The notes: a model not told the origin generated them from the sequence alone. A stretch of 64,000 nt of DNA from Streptomyces xiaopingdaonensis (GCF_000262345.1 NZ_AJTQ01000257.1:1-64000), one strand, 5' to 3'; positions 50,417-60,316 are shown, counted from the stretch's first letter. Numbers and translations: made by a program.

Positions 50417-53400
50417 GTGAGCCAGGAGTTTCTCAGGCCCGAGGACCCCCAGAGCATCGGCCCGTACTGGCTGGCCTCGCGGCTCGGGGCCGGCGGGCAG
50501 GGCGTCGTCTACGAGGCGTACGACGGCTCCGGAGCCCGCTGCGTGGTGAAGGTGCTGCGGCGGGAGGGCGCGGGGGACGACTACGCGAAGGACCGCTTCC
50601 GCAAGGAGGTCGCGGCCTCCCGGCGGGTCGACTCCTTCTGCACGGCCCGCGTGCTGGCGGCGGACCCGGGGGCTCAACCCCCGTACATCGTCAGCGAGTT
50701 CATCGACGGCCGGGACCTGCAGGCCACCGTCGCCGCAGGCGGAGCCTTCGACGGCGACGCGCTCGTCCGCCTCGCCACCGGCATCGCCACCGCGCTCACC
50801 GCCATCCACGCCGCCTCCGTCGTGCACCGGGACCTGAAGCCGGGCAACGTGCTCCTCGGCCCCGACGGGCCCCGCGTCATCGACTTCGGGATCGCCCGCA
50901 CCCAGGAGATGTCGCTCACCGAGACCGGCAAGATGATGGGCACCCCCGGATACATGGCTCCCGAAGTGCTGCGCGGCGCCCGCGCGGACGGGAAGAGCGA
51001 CGTCTTCGCCTGGGGCGCCGTGGTGCTCTTCGCGGCGACCGGCACCGCCCCGTTCGACGGGGAGAACCTCGGCGAGATCGTCGTCCGCGTGACCGAGCGG
51101 GAGCCCGACCTCACGCCCGTGCCGGAACGAATACGTCCCCTCCTGGCCGCCGCGCTCTCCAAGGACCCGGCGGGCAGGCCGACTTCGGCCGAGCTCCTCT
51201 TCCGGCTGCTGACGGCCGGCGCACGGGACCCGCGTCCGCCCTCCTCGTCGGACCTGCTGGCGAAAGGCGCCCGCGCGGCGGCGCTCCCCGCGCGGGCGTC
51301 CGCCTCGCTGCCCGAGTGGGGCACGGTGGCGGAGGGCGTGTACGCGGGACTCGGCCCCGTCGAACGGGCCGTCGCCGAAGAGATCCTGCTGCGGCTGACG
51401 GTGCCCGGCGACGCGCCGGACGGCTCGCAGGACGGCGTACGGACGGCGGAGTACGGCGAGTTGCTGCACGGCCGCCCGGCCCCCGAGGCGGCCGCCGTCG
51501 AGCAGGTGCTCGCGGCCTTCGCGGCGGAGCGGGTGCTGATCCGCGACCCCGACGGTTCGGTCCGCCCCGTCAGCGCCGCGTTGCACAGGGCATGGCCCCG
51601 GCTCGCGGCGTGGACGGCCGAACACCGGGCGACGCTCCGGGAGTTGCGCAGGACGGGCGACGCCGCGCGGACCTGGGACCGCGCCGGGCGCCCCACCGAC
51701 CGCCTCCTGCACGGGAGCGTCCTGCGCGCCGCCGCGGACCACGCCGCGACGGCCGGCACCGCGCTCCGGCCCAACCTGGTCGAGCGGGAGTTCCTCACGG
51801 CGTCGCGCGCCCAGGAGTCCCGGAGACGCCGCCGGCGCCGCAGGCTGCGGGGCGGGATCGCGGTGCTGCTGGCGACGGCGCTCGTCGCGGGCGTCGCCGC
51901 CTGGCAGTTCCAGCGCGCCAACGCGGAGCAGCAGGCGTTCGCCACCGCGCGGAACGTCGCCGCCGTGGCCGACGGTCTGCGGATGTCCGACCCGGAGACC
52001 GCAGCGCTGCTCAGCGCCGCCGCCTGGCAGGTGGCGCCCGCCGAGGAGGCGCGTGCCGCGCTCTACCGGTCGGCGTGGCAGCGCGAGAGCGCCGTCTTCC
52101 AGGACCCGACGAAGCAGCCGGCCGTGCTCGGAAACATGACGGCCCGCAGGCTCTCCGCCGACGGCCGCACCCTGGTCACCGCGACGTTCGGAGCGTCGGA
52201 GGGCAAGACGCGGCGCTTCGACCTCCGCACCGGAAAGGAACTCGCCTCGCGCACCGGGGGGAAGACCCCCTCGGGCGCCGTGTCCCCGGACGGCAGGTTC
52301 GCCGTGCAGGACGGCGAGGTGCGGGAGATCGCGACGGGGAAGACCGTCGGCGAGGTGCACGGCGACGGGCACTCGGTCGAGGCCCTTGCCTCCGGCGGCG
52401 TACGCGCGCTCGACGTGGACGAGGGCGCAGCCTCCGTGCGCGACACGCACACCGGTGACACCCTGCTCCGGGCTCCCGGCTCGGGGGCGCAACTCTCCCC
52501 CGACGCACGGTACTTGGTCTCGTGCCCCGAGGACGGCACACCGCTCCTGCACGACATCGACGCCGGCGCCTCGACGGAGCTGGACGGCGCCGAGAAGCAG
52601 GGCTGCTCCGACGGGTTCACCGCCTCCTTCAGCGCCGACAGCGGCCGGATGGTCCTCGGCACGACCGAGGGAGCGCTGGCCGTCTGGTCCACCTCGACCG
52701 GCGAGAAGGTGTCGGAGGCGTCCCTGGAGAACTGGAACCTGCAAGCCATGACCGGCGAGAACGCCTGGCCGCTCCCCGTCCGCATGAGCCCCGACGGGAA
52801 GTTCGTCGCCGCCATGGCGGACAGCTCCGTGGCCGTGGCCGCGGCCTCGGACGCCTCCCAGCCGCTCTTCACGCACCCCACAGGCGTGGCCAACTCCGAG
52901 CTGGCGAGCGACGGCAGCCCGCTCGCGATCGACTCCGGACGCGGCGAGCTGCGCTACCTGGAAGGGACCTCGGTGCACACGCTGAGTCTGCGCTCGCTCG
53001 GACTGCCGAGGAAACAACGGGACCGCTCGCTCGCCCGCTTCGGCCCCGACGCGCAGACCCTGCTCGCCGCGGAGAACGAGGGCACGCGCCACCGCGTACG
53101 AACCTGGACGCTCCCGGAGGACGGGAAGCAGACACCGCGCAGGCGTACCGACCACCCGGTCTCGGGCGGCACGGCGCTGGGGGAGTACCTCCCCCAGGGC
53201 GAGTACATGGCCCCGGCCGAACTCAGCCCGGACGGAGGGACGTTGGCGTACGCCCGCGAGACGGAGAAGTCGACCGCCGTCCTGCTCCAGGACACCCGGA
53301 CGGGAAAGGTGACACGCCGGATCGGACTGGGCGGCAGCCCGGGCGCACGCATCGCCGCGCTCGCCTTCGGCGAGGACGGACGGACCCTCGCCGTCAGCCG

Positions 53401-54064
53401 CACCACTGCCGACGGCGACGACGCCTGGTCCGTCGACGTCGTGGACACCGCGGCGGGCAGGAAGACCCGCACGCTCTCCCGCGTCGGCGGCTACGGCATC
53501 GCCGTCGGCGGACCGGCGGAGAAACCGCTCCTCGTGACGACAGGCGGCGACCGCTCGGACCTGTCGACGGGCCGCACCACACGCAGGGCACTCGGCGAAC
53601 TCGACCTGAGCGACGTGGCGTTCAGCCCCGACGGGAAGACGCTCGCCGTCGCCGAGCCGGAAGGCGTCGCCCTCTGGAACGGGGACGCGACCCGCCGCGT
53701 CGGGCACCTGCCAGGACCGGAGAAGCCCTCGGACGGCGGGGTGACGCAGCTCCGGTTCTCCCCGGACGGCGACTCGCTCGTCGGCATCGTCGGAAACGAG
53801 CGCGTCCACCTCTGGGACATCCCCTCCCGCCAGCCGATGGGAGGCGTCCTCCCCGGGATCGACGACTACCTGCTCGACGTCGCCTTCGACGACGACGGCA
53901 ACCTCCACCTCGCCGGCGCCGCGGTCGACGCGTACGCGATGAACCTCGCCCCGGACCGGCTCACGGCGCGGCTCTGCGCACAGGTCCACCGGCCGAAGAA
54001 CCTGACACGGACGGAGTGGCAGCAGAACGTACCGGACGCGCCCTACCGGAAGGTCTGCGACTGA
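50417..54064 (+). CDS. Membrane Ser/Thr protein kinase with WD40-like sensor domain
   Basis: A 1215-residue kinase. Residues ~15-275 have a full set: GAGGQGVVYEA loop, VVKVL Lys, HRDLKPGN catalytic loop, DFG, and GTPGYMAPE. A linker follows, then one transmembrane helix near 479-499 (GGIAVLLATALVAGVAAWQF). The extracytoplasmic half is a WD40/YVTN-like beta-propeller of repeated 'SADG/SPDGR.L' blades to the end. Soluble cytoplasmic kinase, extracellular propeller sensing an unknown ligand. GTG start 50417 after GAAGAGG. Divergent partner is the STAND ATPase. Confidence 0.92.
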   Translation: MSQEFLRPEDPQSIGPYWLASRLGAGGQGVVYEAYDGSGARCVVKVLRREGAGDDYAKDRFRKEVAASRRVDSFCTARVLAADPGAQPPYIVSEFIDGRDLQATVAAGGAFDGDALVRLATGIATALTAIHAASVVHRDLKPGNVLLGPDGPRVIDFGIARTQEMSLTETGKMMGTPGYMAPEVLRGARADGKSDVFAWGAVVLFAATGTAPFDGENLGEIVVRVTEREPDLTPVPERIRPLLAAALSKDPAGRPTSAELLFRLLTAGARDPRPPSSSDLLAKGARAAALPARASASLPEWGTVAEGVYAGLGPVERAVAEEILLRLTVPGDAPDGSQDGVRTAEYGELLHGRPAPEAAAVEQVLAAFAAERVLIRDPDGSVRPVSAALHRAWPRLAAWTAEHRATLRELRRTGDAARTWDRAGRPTDRLLHGSVLRAAADHAATAGTALRPNLVEREFLTASRAQESRRRRRRRRLRGGIAVLLATALVAGVAAWQFQRANAEQQAFATARNVAAVADGLRMSDPETAALLSAAAWQVAPAEEARAALYRSAWQRESAVFQDPTKQPAVLGNMTARRLSADGRTLVTATFGASEGKTRRFDLRTGKELASRTGGKTPSGAVSPDGRFAVQDGEVREIATGKTVGEVHGDGHSVEALASGGVRALDVDEGAASVRDTHTGDTLLRAPGSGAQLSPDARYLVSCPEDGTPLLHDIDAGASTELDGAEKQGCSDGFTASFSADSGRMVLGTTEGALAVWSTSTGEKVSEASLENWNLQAMTGENAWPLPVRMSPDGKFVAAMADSSVAVAAASDASQPLFTHPTGVANSELASDGSPLAIDSGRGELRYLEGTSVHTLSLRSLGLPRKQRDRSLARFGPDAQTLLAAENEGTRHRVRTWTLPEDGKQTPRRRTDHPVSGGTALGEYLPQGEYMAPAELSPDGGTLAYARETEKSTAVLLQDTRTGKVTRRIGLGGSPGARIAALAFGEDGRTLAVSRTTADGDDAWSVDVVDTAAGRKTRTLSRVGGYGIAVGGPAEKPLLVTTGGDRSDLSTGRTTRRALGELDLSDVAFSPDGKTLAVAEPEGVALWNGDATRRVGHLPGPEKPSDGGVTQLRFSPDGDSLVGIVGNERVHLWDIPSRQPMGGVLPGIDDYLLDVAFDDDGNLHLAGAAVDAYAMNLAPDRLTARLCAQVHRPKNLTRTEWQQNVPDAPYRKVCD

Positions 54065-54555
54065 TCGGACGCCGCTCCTGTTGTTGGTCGGCGGGGGTAC
54101 GTCGGAGTACGGACGGGCGCCGGGCGGGCGGTAGTTGACGGCGCGGAACCGCGGGCGGGTCGTTGCACAACGAGCTTGGAGGATGTCTTCGGTCGGGTGC
54201 GCGCGAGGGCGTCGACGAGCCTCTCGCGTACGTCGCAGTCGTGCAGATGCGGCGCTGCATTTCGTCGCCGTCGGGGTCGGGTCCGTGCCCATGGGAGGCA
54301 AAGCAAAGGTCTTCGACCAGCTTGCTATAGGCGCGTAACAAACGATCTTGAGTCCTTGAGGCGTCATCCGAACGTGTGGTGGGGTTCAGATGTCCCGATG
54401 AGATCTTGGAGCACGGCGCGGCGCTTTGCCGCAGCCGGGCACGACTCCGGCCGACAGCGAAGCCGGCCGGTTCGCCCCGCTCCGTGACAACCGGGTCTTT
54501 TTGCCATCCAGGTGTGCAAGCACCCGCACGCCTATGCACTGGAAGAGAGGAAAAC
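54065..54555. other. Intergenic region, possible relic on the minus strand
   Basis: About 490 nt. In the minus-strand frame at ~54280-54400 a protein-like run appears (RLLRAYSKLVEDLCFASHGH), continued in a different frame near 54185-54230 (HDCDVRERLVDALARTRPKT). This might be a frameshifted small gene. No complete ORF. The plus strand has only the leader of the secreted protein gene. Confidence 0.35.
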
Positions 54556-54849
54556 ATGCGCAAGTTCCAGCGCGCAGCAGTCGCCGCCGTCGGCCTCCTG
54601 GCCTTCTCAGGCATCGCCGCCCAGTCCGCCCAGGCCGCACCGGCCGCCCCGACCACCAAGGGCGGCGGGTACGTCAACGGCACGTTCGGGAGCTTTTCGT
54701 CCTGCAAGTCGTCTGCCGAGAACAACCCGATAATCGTCAAGTACGAGTGCACCCAGAACGCGGACGGCAGCTGGGACCAGAACGTCATCGAGGACACCTG
54801 CGCCGCCCCCAATCCCCCGAAGAACGGGATCTCCACGAGGGGATGCTGA
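54556..54849 (+). CDS. Small secreted protein with four cysteines
   Basis: A 97-residue protein. A classical signal peptide (MRKFQRAAVAAVGLLAFSGI, cleavage after AQAA-type site near residue 28-30) is followed by a ~68-residue mature chain with four cysteines (SSCKSS; YECTQN; DTCAAP; final RGC) suited for two disulfides. No anchoring, so it is released. No family recognised. GAGAGG precedes the ATG. A hairpin at 54956 ends the transcript. Could be a small inhibitor or structural extracellular protein. Confidence 0.8.
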   Translation: MRKFQRAAVAAVGLLAFSGIAAQSAQAAPAAPTTKGGGYVNGTFGSFSSCKSSAENNPIIVKYECTQNADGSWDQNVIEDTCAAPNPPKNGISTRGC

Positions 54850-55344
54850 GGACTCCTCGGCACGGATCGACCCGGGGCCTGTTCGGCATCGGTGGCACGT
54901 GAATTCCGGTAGCCGTTGCCACACCGCTTGATCCAGGCGGTGAACAGACCACGCGAGAAGCTCGGCCGGTGTCTTCCGGCCGAGCTTCTTGCGTCGGCGG
55001 TCCGTCGAGTTCCCGTGCGACGTGTCCGAGGCATCCGCACACCTCACACGCCACGGGATACAGCCACCGCTCCAGCCCGATCAGGGACTTGGCCAAGATG
55101 CACCCTGACACCCTGAAGCCGGCAGTGAACGGTAATTGGCAGCGCACGGCAGTTGCCGAACGGCACCGGAGGAGCCTGTACCGGGCGGCAGTCGGCGAGC
55201 CGGCACCGCCCACCGACGCCATCTGCCGCCGCCCGGTGCCGACTTGGCGCGCCCTCGCACCGGGCTCGCCCATACATCCGCCGCAGGAGCACCCGCGCCG
55301 GGTGACGCACCCGCCCGCCGGCACAAGCCGGTTCGCGGACCCGG
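54850..55344. other. Intergenic region with a hairpin and possible transposase remnant
   Basis: About 495 nt between the secreted protein gene and the phosphatase stop. It contains the hairpin at 54956-54989. A plus-strand frame across it (near 54937-55000) reads NRPREKLGRCLPAELLA, similar to the C-terminal end of IS30-type transposases. No other structure seen. Confidence 0.4.
54956..54989. terminator. Hairpin, 14-bp perfect arms
   Basis: Arms AGAAGCTCGGCCGG/CCGGCCGAGCTTCT with a 6-nt loop, ~107 nt after the secreted protein stop. Terminator for that gene and possibly for the opposite strand. Confidence 0.65.
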
Positions 55345-57408
55345 TCACGACAGTTCGCACCAGACGCTCTTGCCCGTCCCCCGCGGCTCCACGCCCCAGG
55401 CCGCCGCCAGCTCCTCGACGAGCATCAGCCCCCGCCCGCGGGTGGACAGCTCGGTGGCCGCCCGGCGGACGGGGAAGTCGGAGGACTCGTCGGCGACGGA
55501 GAGGCGCAGCGACCGCCGCTCCCCCTCGTAGTGCACAGGACGGGCGCTGAGCGTCGCGTCCCCTTCTGTGTGCCGCAGCGCGTTGGTGGCCATCTCGCAG
55601 GCGAGCAGCTCCGCGACGTCGCCGAGCGGGTCCATCGACCACCGGTGGAGGGAGGCCCGCAGCAGGGCGCGGGCGGTGTCGAGGGACGCCGGATCGTTCC
55701 GGAGGACCTCGACGTCCAGTCGGGGGTCCGGCGCCGGCGGGCGCGTCCCGCGTCGCAGGACGAGCAGGGCCACGTCGTCCTCGGCGCCGGTGTACGCGGC
55801 CATGCCGCCGAGCAGATGGTCGGCCAGCTCCCCGGGGGAGCCCGGACCCGTGGAGAGGGTGTCGACGAGCAGGTCCCGGCCCTCGTCGATGTCGTGCCCC
55901 CTCGACTCCAGCAGTCCGTCCGTGCACAGCAGGAGCTCGGCGCCCGGCGGCAGTACCGTCTCGCTCGCCATGTAGGCCGGGCGGTCGTCGACCATGAGGC
56001 CGAGAGGGAGGCCGCCCGGGCTTTCGAGCCAGGCGCAGGTTCCGTCGGGGAAGCGGACCAGGGGCTCGGTGTGCCCGGCGCGTACCGTCTCGGCCGTGCC
56101 GGTGGCGGGGTCGAGGACGACGAGGAGGCAGGTGGCGAAGAGGTCCGTGTCGAGCTCGGTGAGGAAGGACGAGGCGCGGGCCATCACGGTGGCGGCCGGG
56201 TGCCCCTCGGCGGCGTACGCCCGCAGCGCGATGCGGAGTTGGCCCATCACGGCTGCCGCCTTGACGTCGTGGCCCTGGACGTCCCCGATCACCGCCGCCA
56301 CCCGGCCGTCGGGCAGGACGAGCGCGTCGTACCAGTCGCCGCCGATGCCGCCGCGGGCACGGGCGGGGCGGTAGCGCGGCACCAGGGTCAGCCCCGATAC
56401 CGACGGCATCCGTCCCGGGAGCATGGCGTTCTGGAGCCCGGCCGCCAGCTCGTGCTCCTGGTCGTAGAGGAAGGCCCGCTCCAGCGACTGGGCGATGGTG
56501 CGGCCCAGGGCCCGCAGCACCGTCCGCTCGTCGGTGCTGAAGCGGCCCTTTCCGTCGTAGGTGAGACCGAGCGCGCCGATCGGCCTGTCGTGCGCGATCA
56601 GCGGCAGGAAGACGACGGCGCTGGCGGCGGAGAAGAGCTGCAGGTAGCGCCCCATGGTCGGGTAGCGCCTGAGGTACTCCTCGCGCTCGGTGAGGAAGAC
56701 GGGCTCGCGGCGGCGGACCACGTCGGCGAGCGGTAGCTGCTCCTCGACGCGGACGACCCGGAGGTCGCGCAGCAGCTCCTCGTTGATCCCGCTGGCGCCT
56801 ATCAGCCTCACCAAACCGCCCTCGACCAGCCCGAGTACGACGCTGGAGGCGCCGAGCTGCTCCTGCATCTGCGTGCTGGTGAGCGCCTCGGCGACGTCGT
56901 CGACGGTGACGGTCGGGGCGAGCTCGTCGTTGACGAACCCGATGATGTCGGCCTGGCGGTGCCGCTCGGCCCGCTCCTCGCGTAGCTGGCGCGTCTGGTC
57001 GACGGCGCGCAGCTCCCGGCTGGCGTCGCGGATGATGCCGAGGACCCGGGTCGGCCGCCCCTCGTCGTCGCAGACGACGCGCCCCTGGGTGTGCGTCCAG
57101 CGCAGCCACCCGTCGCGGTACCGCACCCGGAAGTAGGTACTGAACTCGGACCGCTCGCGCAGCGCCCGCTCGATCTGCTCGTTGACGGCGGGCACCTCTT
57201 CCGGCAGCATCCGGTCGCGCAGCATGGCGAGGCTTCCGTCGAACTCGTCGGGGGTGAAGTCCATGACCTCGTACGCGCCCCCGTCGTAGTGCATGACGCC
57301 GGTTTCCAGGTCCCAGGTGAAGCTCCCCATCCCGTTGACCGCGAGTGCGACGTCCGCGGTCGGAGGCTCCCGGGAGGAGTGCTCACCGCTCGGATCGGAG
57401 AAGCGCAT
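55345..57408 (-). CDS. PAS-GAF-SpoIIE phosphatase with C-terminal HATPase domain
   Basis: A 687-residue cytoplasmic signalling protein. PAS at ~20-135 (GSFTWDLETGVMHYDGGAYE; FRVRYRDGWLRWTHTQGRV). GAF at ~155-305. PP2C-like SpoIIE domain at ~335-545 (GGIGGDWYDALVLPDGRVAA; IGDVQGHDVKAAAVM; LLCTDGLLESR). Anti-sigma-type HATPase at ~560-685 (ACEMATNALRHTEGD). This is the common streptomycete RsbU-type switch: it would dephosphorylate an anti-sigma-factor antagonist, and its kinase domain may phosphorylate the same target. No partner anti-sigma antagonist is adjacent. ATG 57408. Confidence 0.93.
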   Translation of the reverse strand: MRFSDPSGEHSSREPPTADVALAVNGMGSFTWDLETGVMHYDGGAYEVMDFTPDEFDGSLAMLRDRMLPEEVPAVNEQIERALRERSEFSTYFRVRYRDGWLRWTHTQGRVVCDDEGRPTRVLGIIRDASRELRAVDQTRQLREERAERHRQADIIGFVNDELAPTVTVDDVAEALTSTQMQEQLGASSVVLGLVEGGLVRLIGASGINEELLRDLRVVRVEEQLPLADVVRRREPVFLTEREEYLRRYPTMGRYLQLFSAASAVVFLPLIAHDRPIGALGLTYDGKGRFSTDERTVLRALGRTIAQSLERAFLYDQEHELAAGLQNAMLPGRMPSVSGLTLVPRYRPARARGGIGGDWYDALVLPDGRVAAVIGDVQGHDVKAAAVMGQLRIALRAYAAEGHPAATVMARASSFLTELDTDLFATCLLVVLDPATGTAETVRAGHTEPLVRFPDGTCAWLESPGGLPLGLMVDDRPAYMASETVLPPGAELLLCTDGLLESRGHDIDEGRDLLVDTLSTGPGSPGELADHLLGGMAAYTGAEDDVALLVLRRGTRPPAPDPRLDVEVLRNDPASLDTARALLRASLHRWSMDPLGDVAELLACEMATNALRHTEGDATLSARPVHYEGERRSLRLSVADESSDFPVRRAATELSTRGRGLMLVEELAAAWGVEPRGTGKSVWCELS

Positions 57409-57546
57409 CCCTGCCTCCCGCTCGCGTCGCCGCTCCGTTCCATTCTGCGCCGCCCGCGGAGAACCGCCAGGTGGCTTGCCCCCACGGTGCGCGGGCCGCC
57501 CGTCGCGCGTGTCCGGCGTCCGCCGGGCTCTCTATAGGGTGGCCGC

Positions 57547-58038
57547 GTGGTGACGAGCGAGGAGCGCGGACGGCGGGGTCCGCAGGAGGAGAACGGCGCC
57601 GGTCTCCCGGCGTTCGCCGTGCAGTTGCGGCGGGTGAACGGGGAGATCAACCGGACGATGCACGCCTTCGCGCCGGAACACGGCTTGCACGCCACCGACG
57701 TGCAGGCCCTCTCCGTCGTCCTCGACGCGGAGGGCCCCGTCACACCCGGCCTGCTGCGCGAGCGCCTCGGCCTGACGTCGGGCGCCGTCAGCGCGTGCCT
57801 CGACCGGCTGGAGCGCGCGGGCCACATCCGGCGCCTCCGCGACGACGCGGACCGCCGAGTGGTGCGCATCGAGTACGCGGCAGGGGCACGGGCCGCCGCC
57901 CGCACCCACTTCCGTCCGCTCGCGGAGGCCACCGAGCGCGCGCACGGCCGCTTCAGCGAGGACGAACTCGCCGTCGTACTGCGTTACTTGACGACGCTCA
58001 ACGAGGAACTGGCCGAGGTCCGCACCGAGCCCCGCTGA
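57547..58038 (+). CDS. MarR-family regulator of an MMPL transporter
   Basis: A 163-residue MarR protein. Helix-turn-helix GLLRERLGLTSGAVSACLDRL, with wing RLRDDADRRVVRIEYA. No strong ribosome site precedes the GTG start, so it may be leaderless. The MMPL transporter gene begins 103 nt downstream with a perfect dyad in between, so this protein is its likely repressor. Confidence 0.9.
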   Translation: MVTSEERGRRGPQEENGAGLPAFAVQLRRVNGEINRTMHAFAPEHGLHATDVQALSVVLDAEGPVTPGLLRERLGLTSGAVSACLDRLERAGHIRRLRDDADRRVVRIEYAAGARAAARTHFRPLAEATERAHGRFSEDELAVVLRYLTTLNEELAEVRTEPR

Positions 58039-58106
58039 GCACCCGCGCCCCGGACGACGCGCAAGGCCGCATCCGGGTGCGGGCCGGGCAGCCGTGTACG
58101 GTCATC

Positions 58107-58121
58107 TCTCAACGATTGAGA
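58107..58121. promoter_or_regulatory. MarR-type operator before the MMPL gene
   Basis: TCTCAA-CGA-TTGAGA, a perfect 6-bp dyad with flanking A/T (the surroundings read ATCTCTCAACGATTGAGATT), in the spacer between MarR and MMPL, 20 nt before the MMPL ATG. Typical size and position for MarR repression. Confidence 0.75.
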
Positions 58122-58141
58122 TTTCTACGCCCCGGAGCGCC

Positions 58142-60250
58142 ATGCCCGCCACCGCCCGCCGCACCCGCTGGCTGATCCCCCTGCTCCTGCTCGCGGTCTG
58201 GCTCGGCGTCGGCGCCACCCTCGGCCCCTACGCGGGCAAACTCGGCGAGGTCTCCACCAACGACCAGGCCGCCTTCCTCCCCGAGGACGCCGAGTCGACC
58301 AAGGTGATCGACGCGCAGGAGCGGTTCCAGCAGGGCGAGACGGTGCCCGCCGTCGTCCTGTGGACGGCGGCCGACGGCGGACGCCTCGACACCGACCAAC
58401 GACGCGCCGCCACCCGCGCCCTCGCGGGACTGCGCGGCGACGACGCCGTCACCTCCGTCTCCTCCGCCCTCCCCTCCCGCGACGGCGAGGCCCTCCAAGG
58501 CGTCGTCGGGCTCCCTCCGGATCTCGACGACGAGCTCGGCGCCGCGGTCGAACGGGTCCGCGACGCGGCACGGCACGTCCCCGGTACCGACGTCGGCGTC
58601 GCCGGTCCCGCGGCGAGCCAGGCGGACCTGTCCGACGCGTTCGCCGGCATCGACGGCATACTGCTCGCCGTCGCCCTGGCGACCGTGCTGCTGATCCTGC
58701 TCGTCGTCTACCGCAGCGTGCTGCTGCCGCTCGTGATCATCACCGGCGCCGTCTTCGCCCTCGCCCTCGCGAGCGCGGTCGTCTACGCCCTCGCCGACCG
58801 GGGCACCGTGAGCGTCGACGGACAGGTGCAGGGCATCCTCTCCATCCTCGTCATCGGCGCGGCGACGGACTACGCGCTCCTCCTCACCGCCCGCTTCCGC
58901 GAGGAACTCGCGCGCACGGCAGACCGCTTCGCCGCCATGCGCGCCGCGTGGCGCGAATCCGTCGGCGCGATCACGGCGAGCGCCGCCACGGTCGCGCTCG
59001 GACTCCTCGCACTGCTGCTCAGCGGCCTCACCAACAACCGGGCCCTCGGCCCGGTGGGCGCGATCGGCATCGTCTGCGCCGTGGCCGGCGCGCTCACCTT
59101 CCTCCCCGCCGTGCTGCTGCTCCTCGGGCGTGCGGCCTACTGGCCGGCGAAGCCCAAGTCAGCGGAGGCGAAGGCCGCTTCGGGCACCCTGTGGGCGCGG
59201 ATCGCCCGCCTCGTCGACCGTGCACCGCGGCGGGTCTGGGCGCTCACCACGGTCGGGCTCCTCGCCTGCGCCGCATTCGCGCCCACTTTCAGCTCCAAGG
59301 GCGTCCCCCTCGACGAGATCTTCGTCAACGACGCCCCCTCGGTCGCCGCCCAGCGCACGCTGGGCGAGCACTTCCCCGGAGGCTCCGGCAACCCCGCCGT
59401 CGTCATCGCCGACGCGCGCAGGGCGACGCAGGTGGCCGACGCGGCGACGGCCACCGACGGCGTCGCCTCGGCCGCCCCCGTCACCGCGTCGGGACGGCCG
59501 GGCGGCGGCGCGCCGCTCGTCGTCGACGGGCGGGTCCGCGTCGACGTCACGCTGGAGGACGCCGCCGACAGCGACGCGGCGAAGGAGACCCTCGTGGACC
59601 TGCGCGACGCCGTGCGCGCCGTGCCCGGCGCCGATGCGCTCGTCGGCGGCTACACCGCCCAGCAGTACGACACCCTCCACACCGCGGAGCGCGACCGGAC
59701 GCTGATCGTGCCCGTCGTGCTGGGGATCATCCTCGTCATCCTCGTCGGGCTCCTCCGGTCGCTGGTGACGCCGGTGCTGCTCGTCGCGACGGTGGCGCTC
59801 AACTTCCTTGCCACGCTGGGGGTCTCCTCGCTCGTCTTCACCCACCTCTTCGGCTTCGCCGGCTCCGATCCCGCCGTCCCGCTCTACGGGTTCGTCTTCC
59901 TCGTCGCGCTCGGCGTCGACTACAACATCTTCCTGATGTCCCGCGTCCGCGAGGAGACGCACCACCACGGCCCGCGCCAGGGCGTGCTGCGCGGCCTGAC
60001 CGCCACCGGCGGCGTCATCACCTCCGCGGGCGTGGTCCTCGCCGCGACCTTCGCCGCCCTCGGCGTCATCCCGCTCGCCTTCCTCGCCCAGGTCGCCTTC
60101 ATCGTCGCCTTCGGCGTGCTCCTCGACACCCTCGTCGTCCGCTCGCTGCTCGTCCCCGCGCTCGTACGGGAGTTGGGCCGCCGCGCCTGGTGGCCTGGCG
60201 CGCTGGGCCGACGGGACGACGACGGCACGGACGCGAGGGCCGAGGGCTGA
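58142..60250 (+). CDS. MMPL/RND-type membrane transporter
   Basis: A 702-residue transporter with two homologous halves, each with an extracytoplasmic loop (~residues 30-180 and 400-540) and five or six helices. Conserved MMPL motifs include IGAATDYALLLTARFREEL and ALGVDYNIFLMSRVREE. Such proteins export lipids or drugs using the proton gradient. ATG 58142 follows GGAG; the longer frame to 58094 runs across the operator. Under control of the upstream MarR protein. Confidence 0.93.
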   Translation: MPATARRTRWLIPLLLLAVWLGVGATLGPYAGKLGEVSTNDQAAFLPEDAESTKVIDAQERFQQGETVPAVVLWTAADGGRLDTDQRRAATRALAGLRGDDAVTSVSSALPSRDGEALQGVVGLPPDLDDELGAAVERVRDAARHVPGTDVGVAGPAASQADLSDAFAGIDGILLAVALATVLLILLVVYRSVLLPLVIITGAVFALALASAVVYALADRGTVSVDGQVQGILSILVIGAATDYALLLTARFREELARTADRFAAMRAAWRESVGAITASAATVALGLLALLLSGLTNNRALGPVGAIGIVCAVAGALTFLPAVLLLLGRAAYWPAKPKSAEAKAASGTLWARIARLVDRAPRRVWALTTVGLLACAAFAPTFSSKGVPLDEIFVNDAPSVAAQRTLGEHFPGGSGNPAVVIADARRATQVADAATATDGVASAAPVTASGRPGGGAPLVVDGRVRVDVTLEDAADSDAAKETLVDLRDAVRAVPGADALVGGYTAQQYDTLHTAERDRTLIVPVVLGIILVILVGLLRSLVTPVLLVATVALNFLATLGVSSLVFTHLFGFAGSDPAVPLYGFVFLVALGVDYNIFLMSRVREETHHHGPRQGVLRGLTATGGVITSAGVVLAATFAALGVIPLAFLAQVAFIVAFGVLLDTLVVRSLLVPALVRELGRRAWWPGALGRRDDDGTDARAEG

Positions 60251-60316
60251 GCCCGGCCCGTGTGACGGACACCTCACCGTGCCGCTGCCGTACCGGGCTC
60301 GTCACCGGGGACGCTC

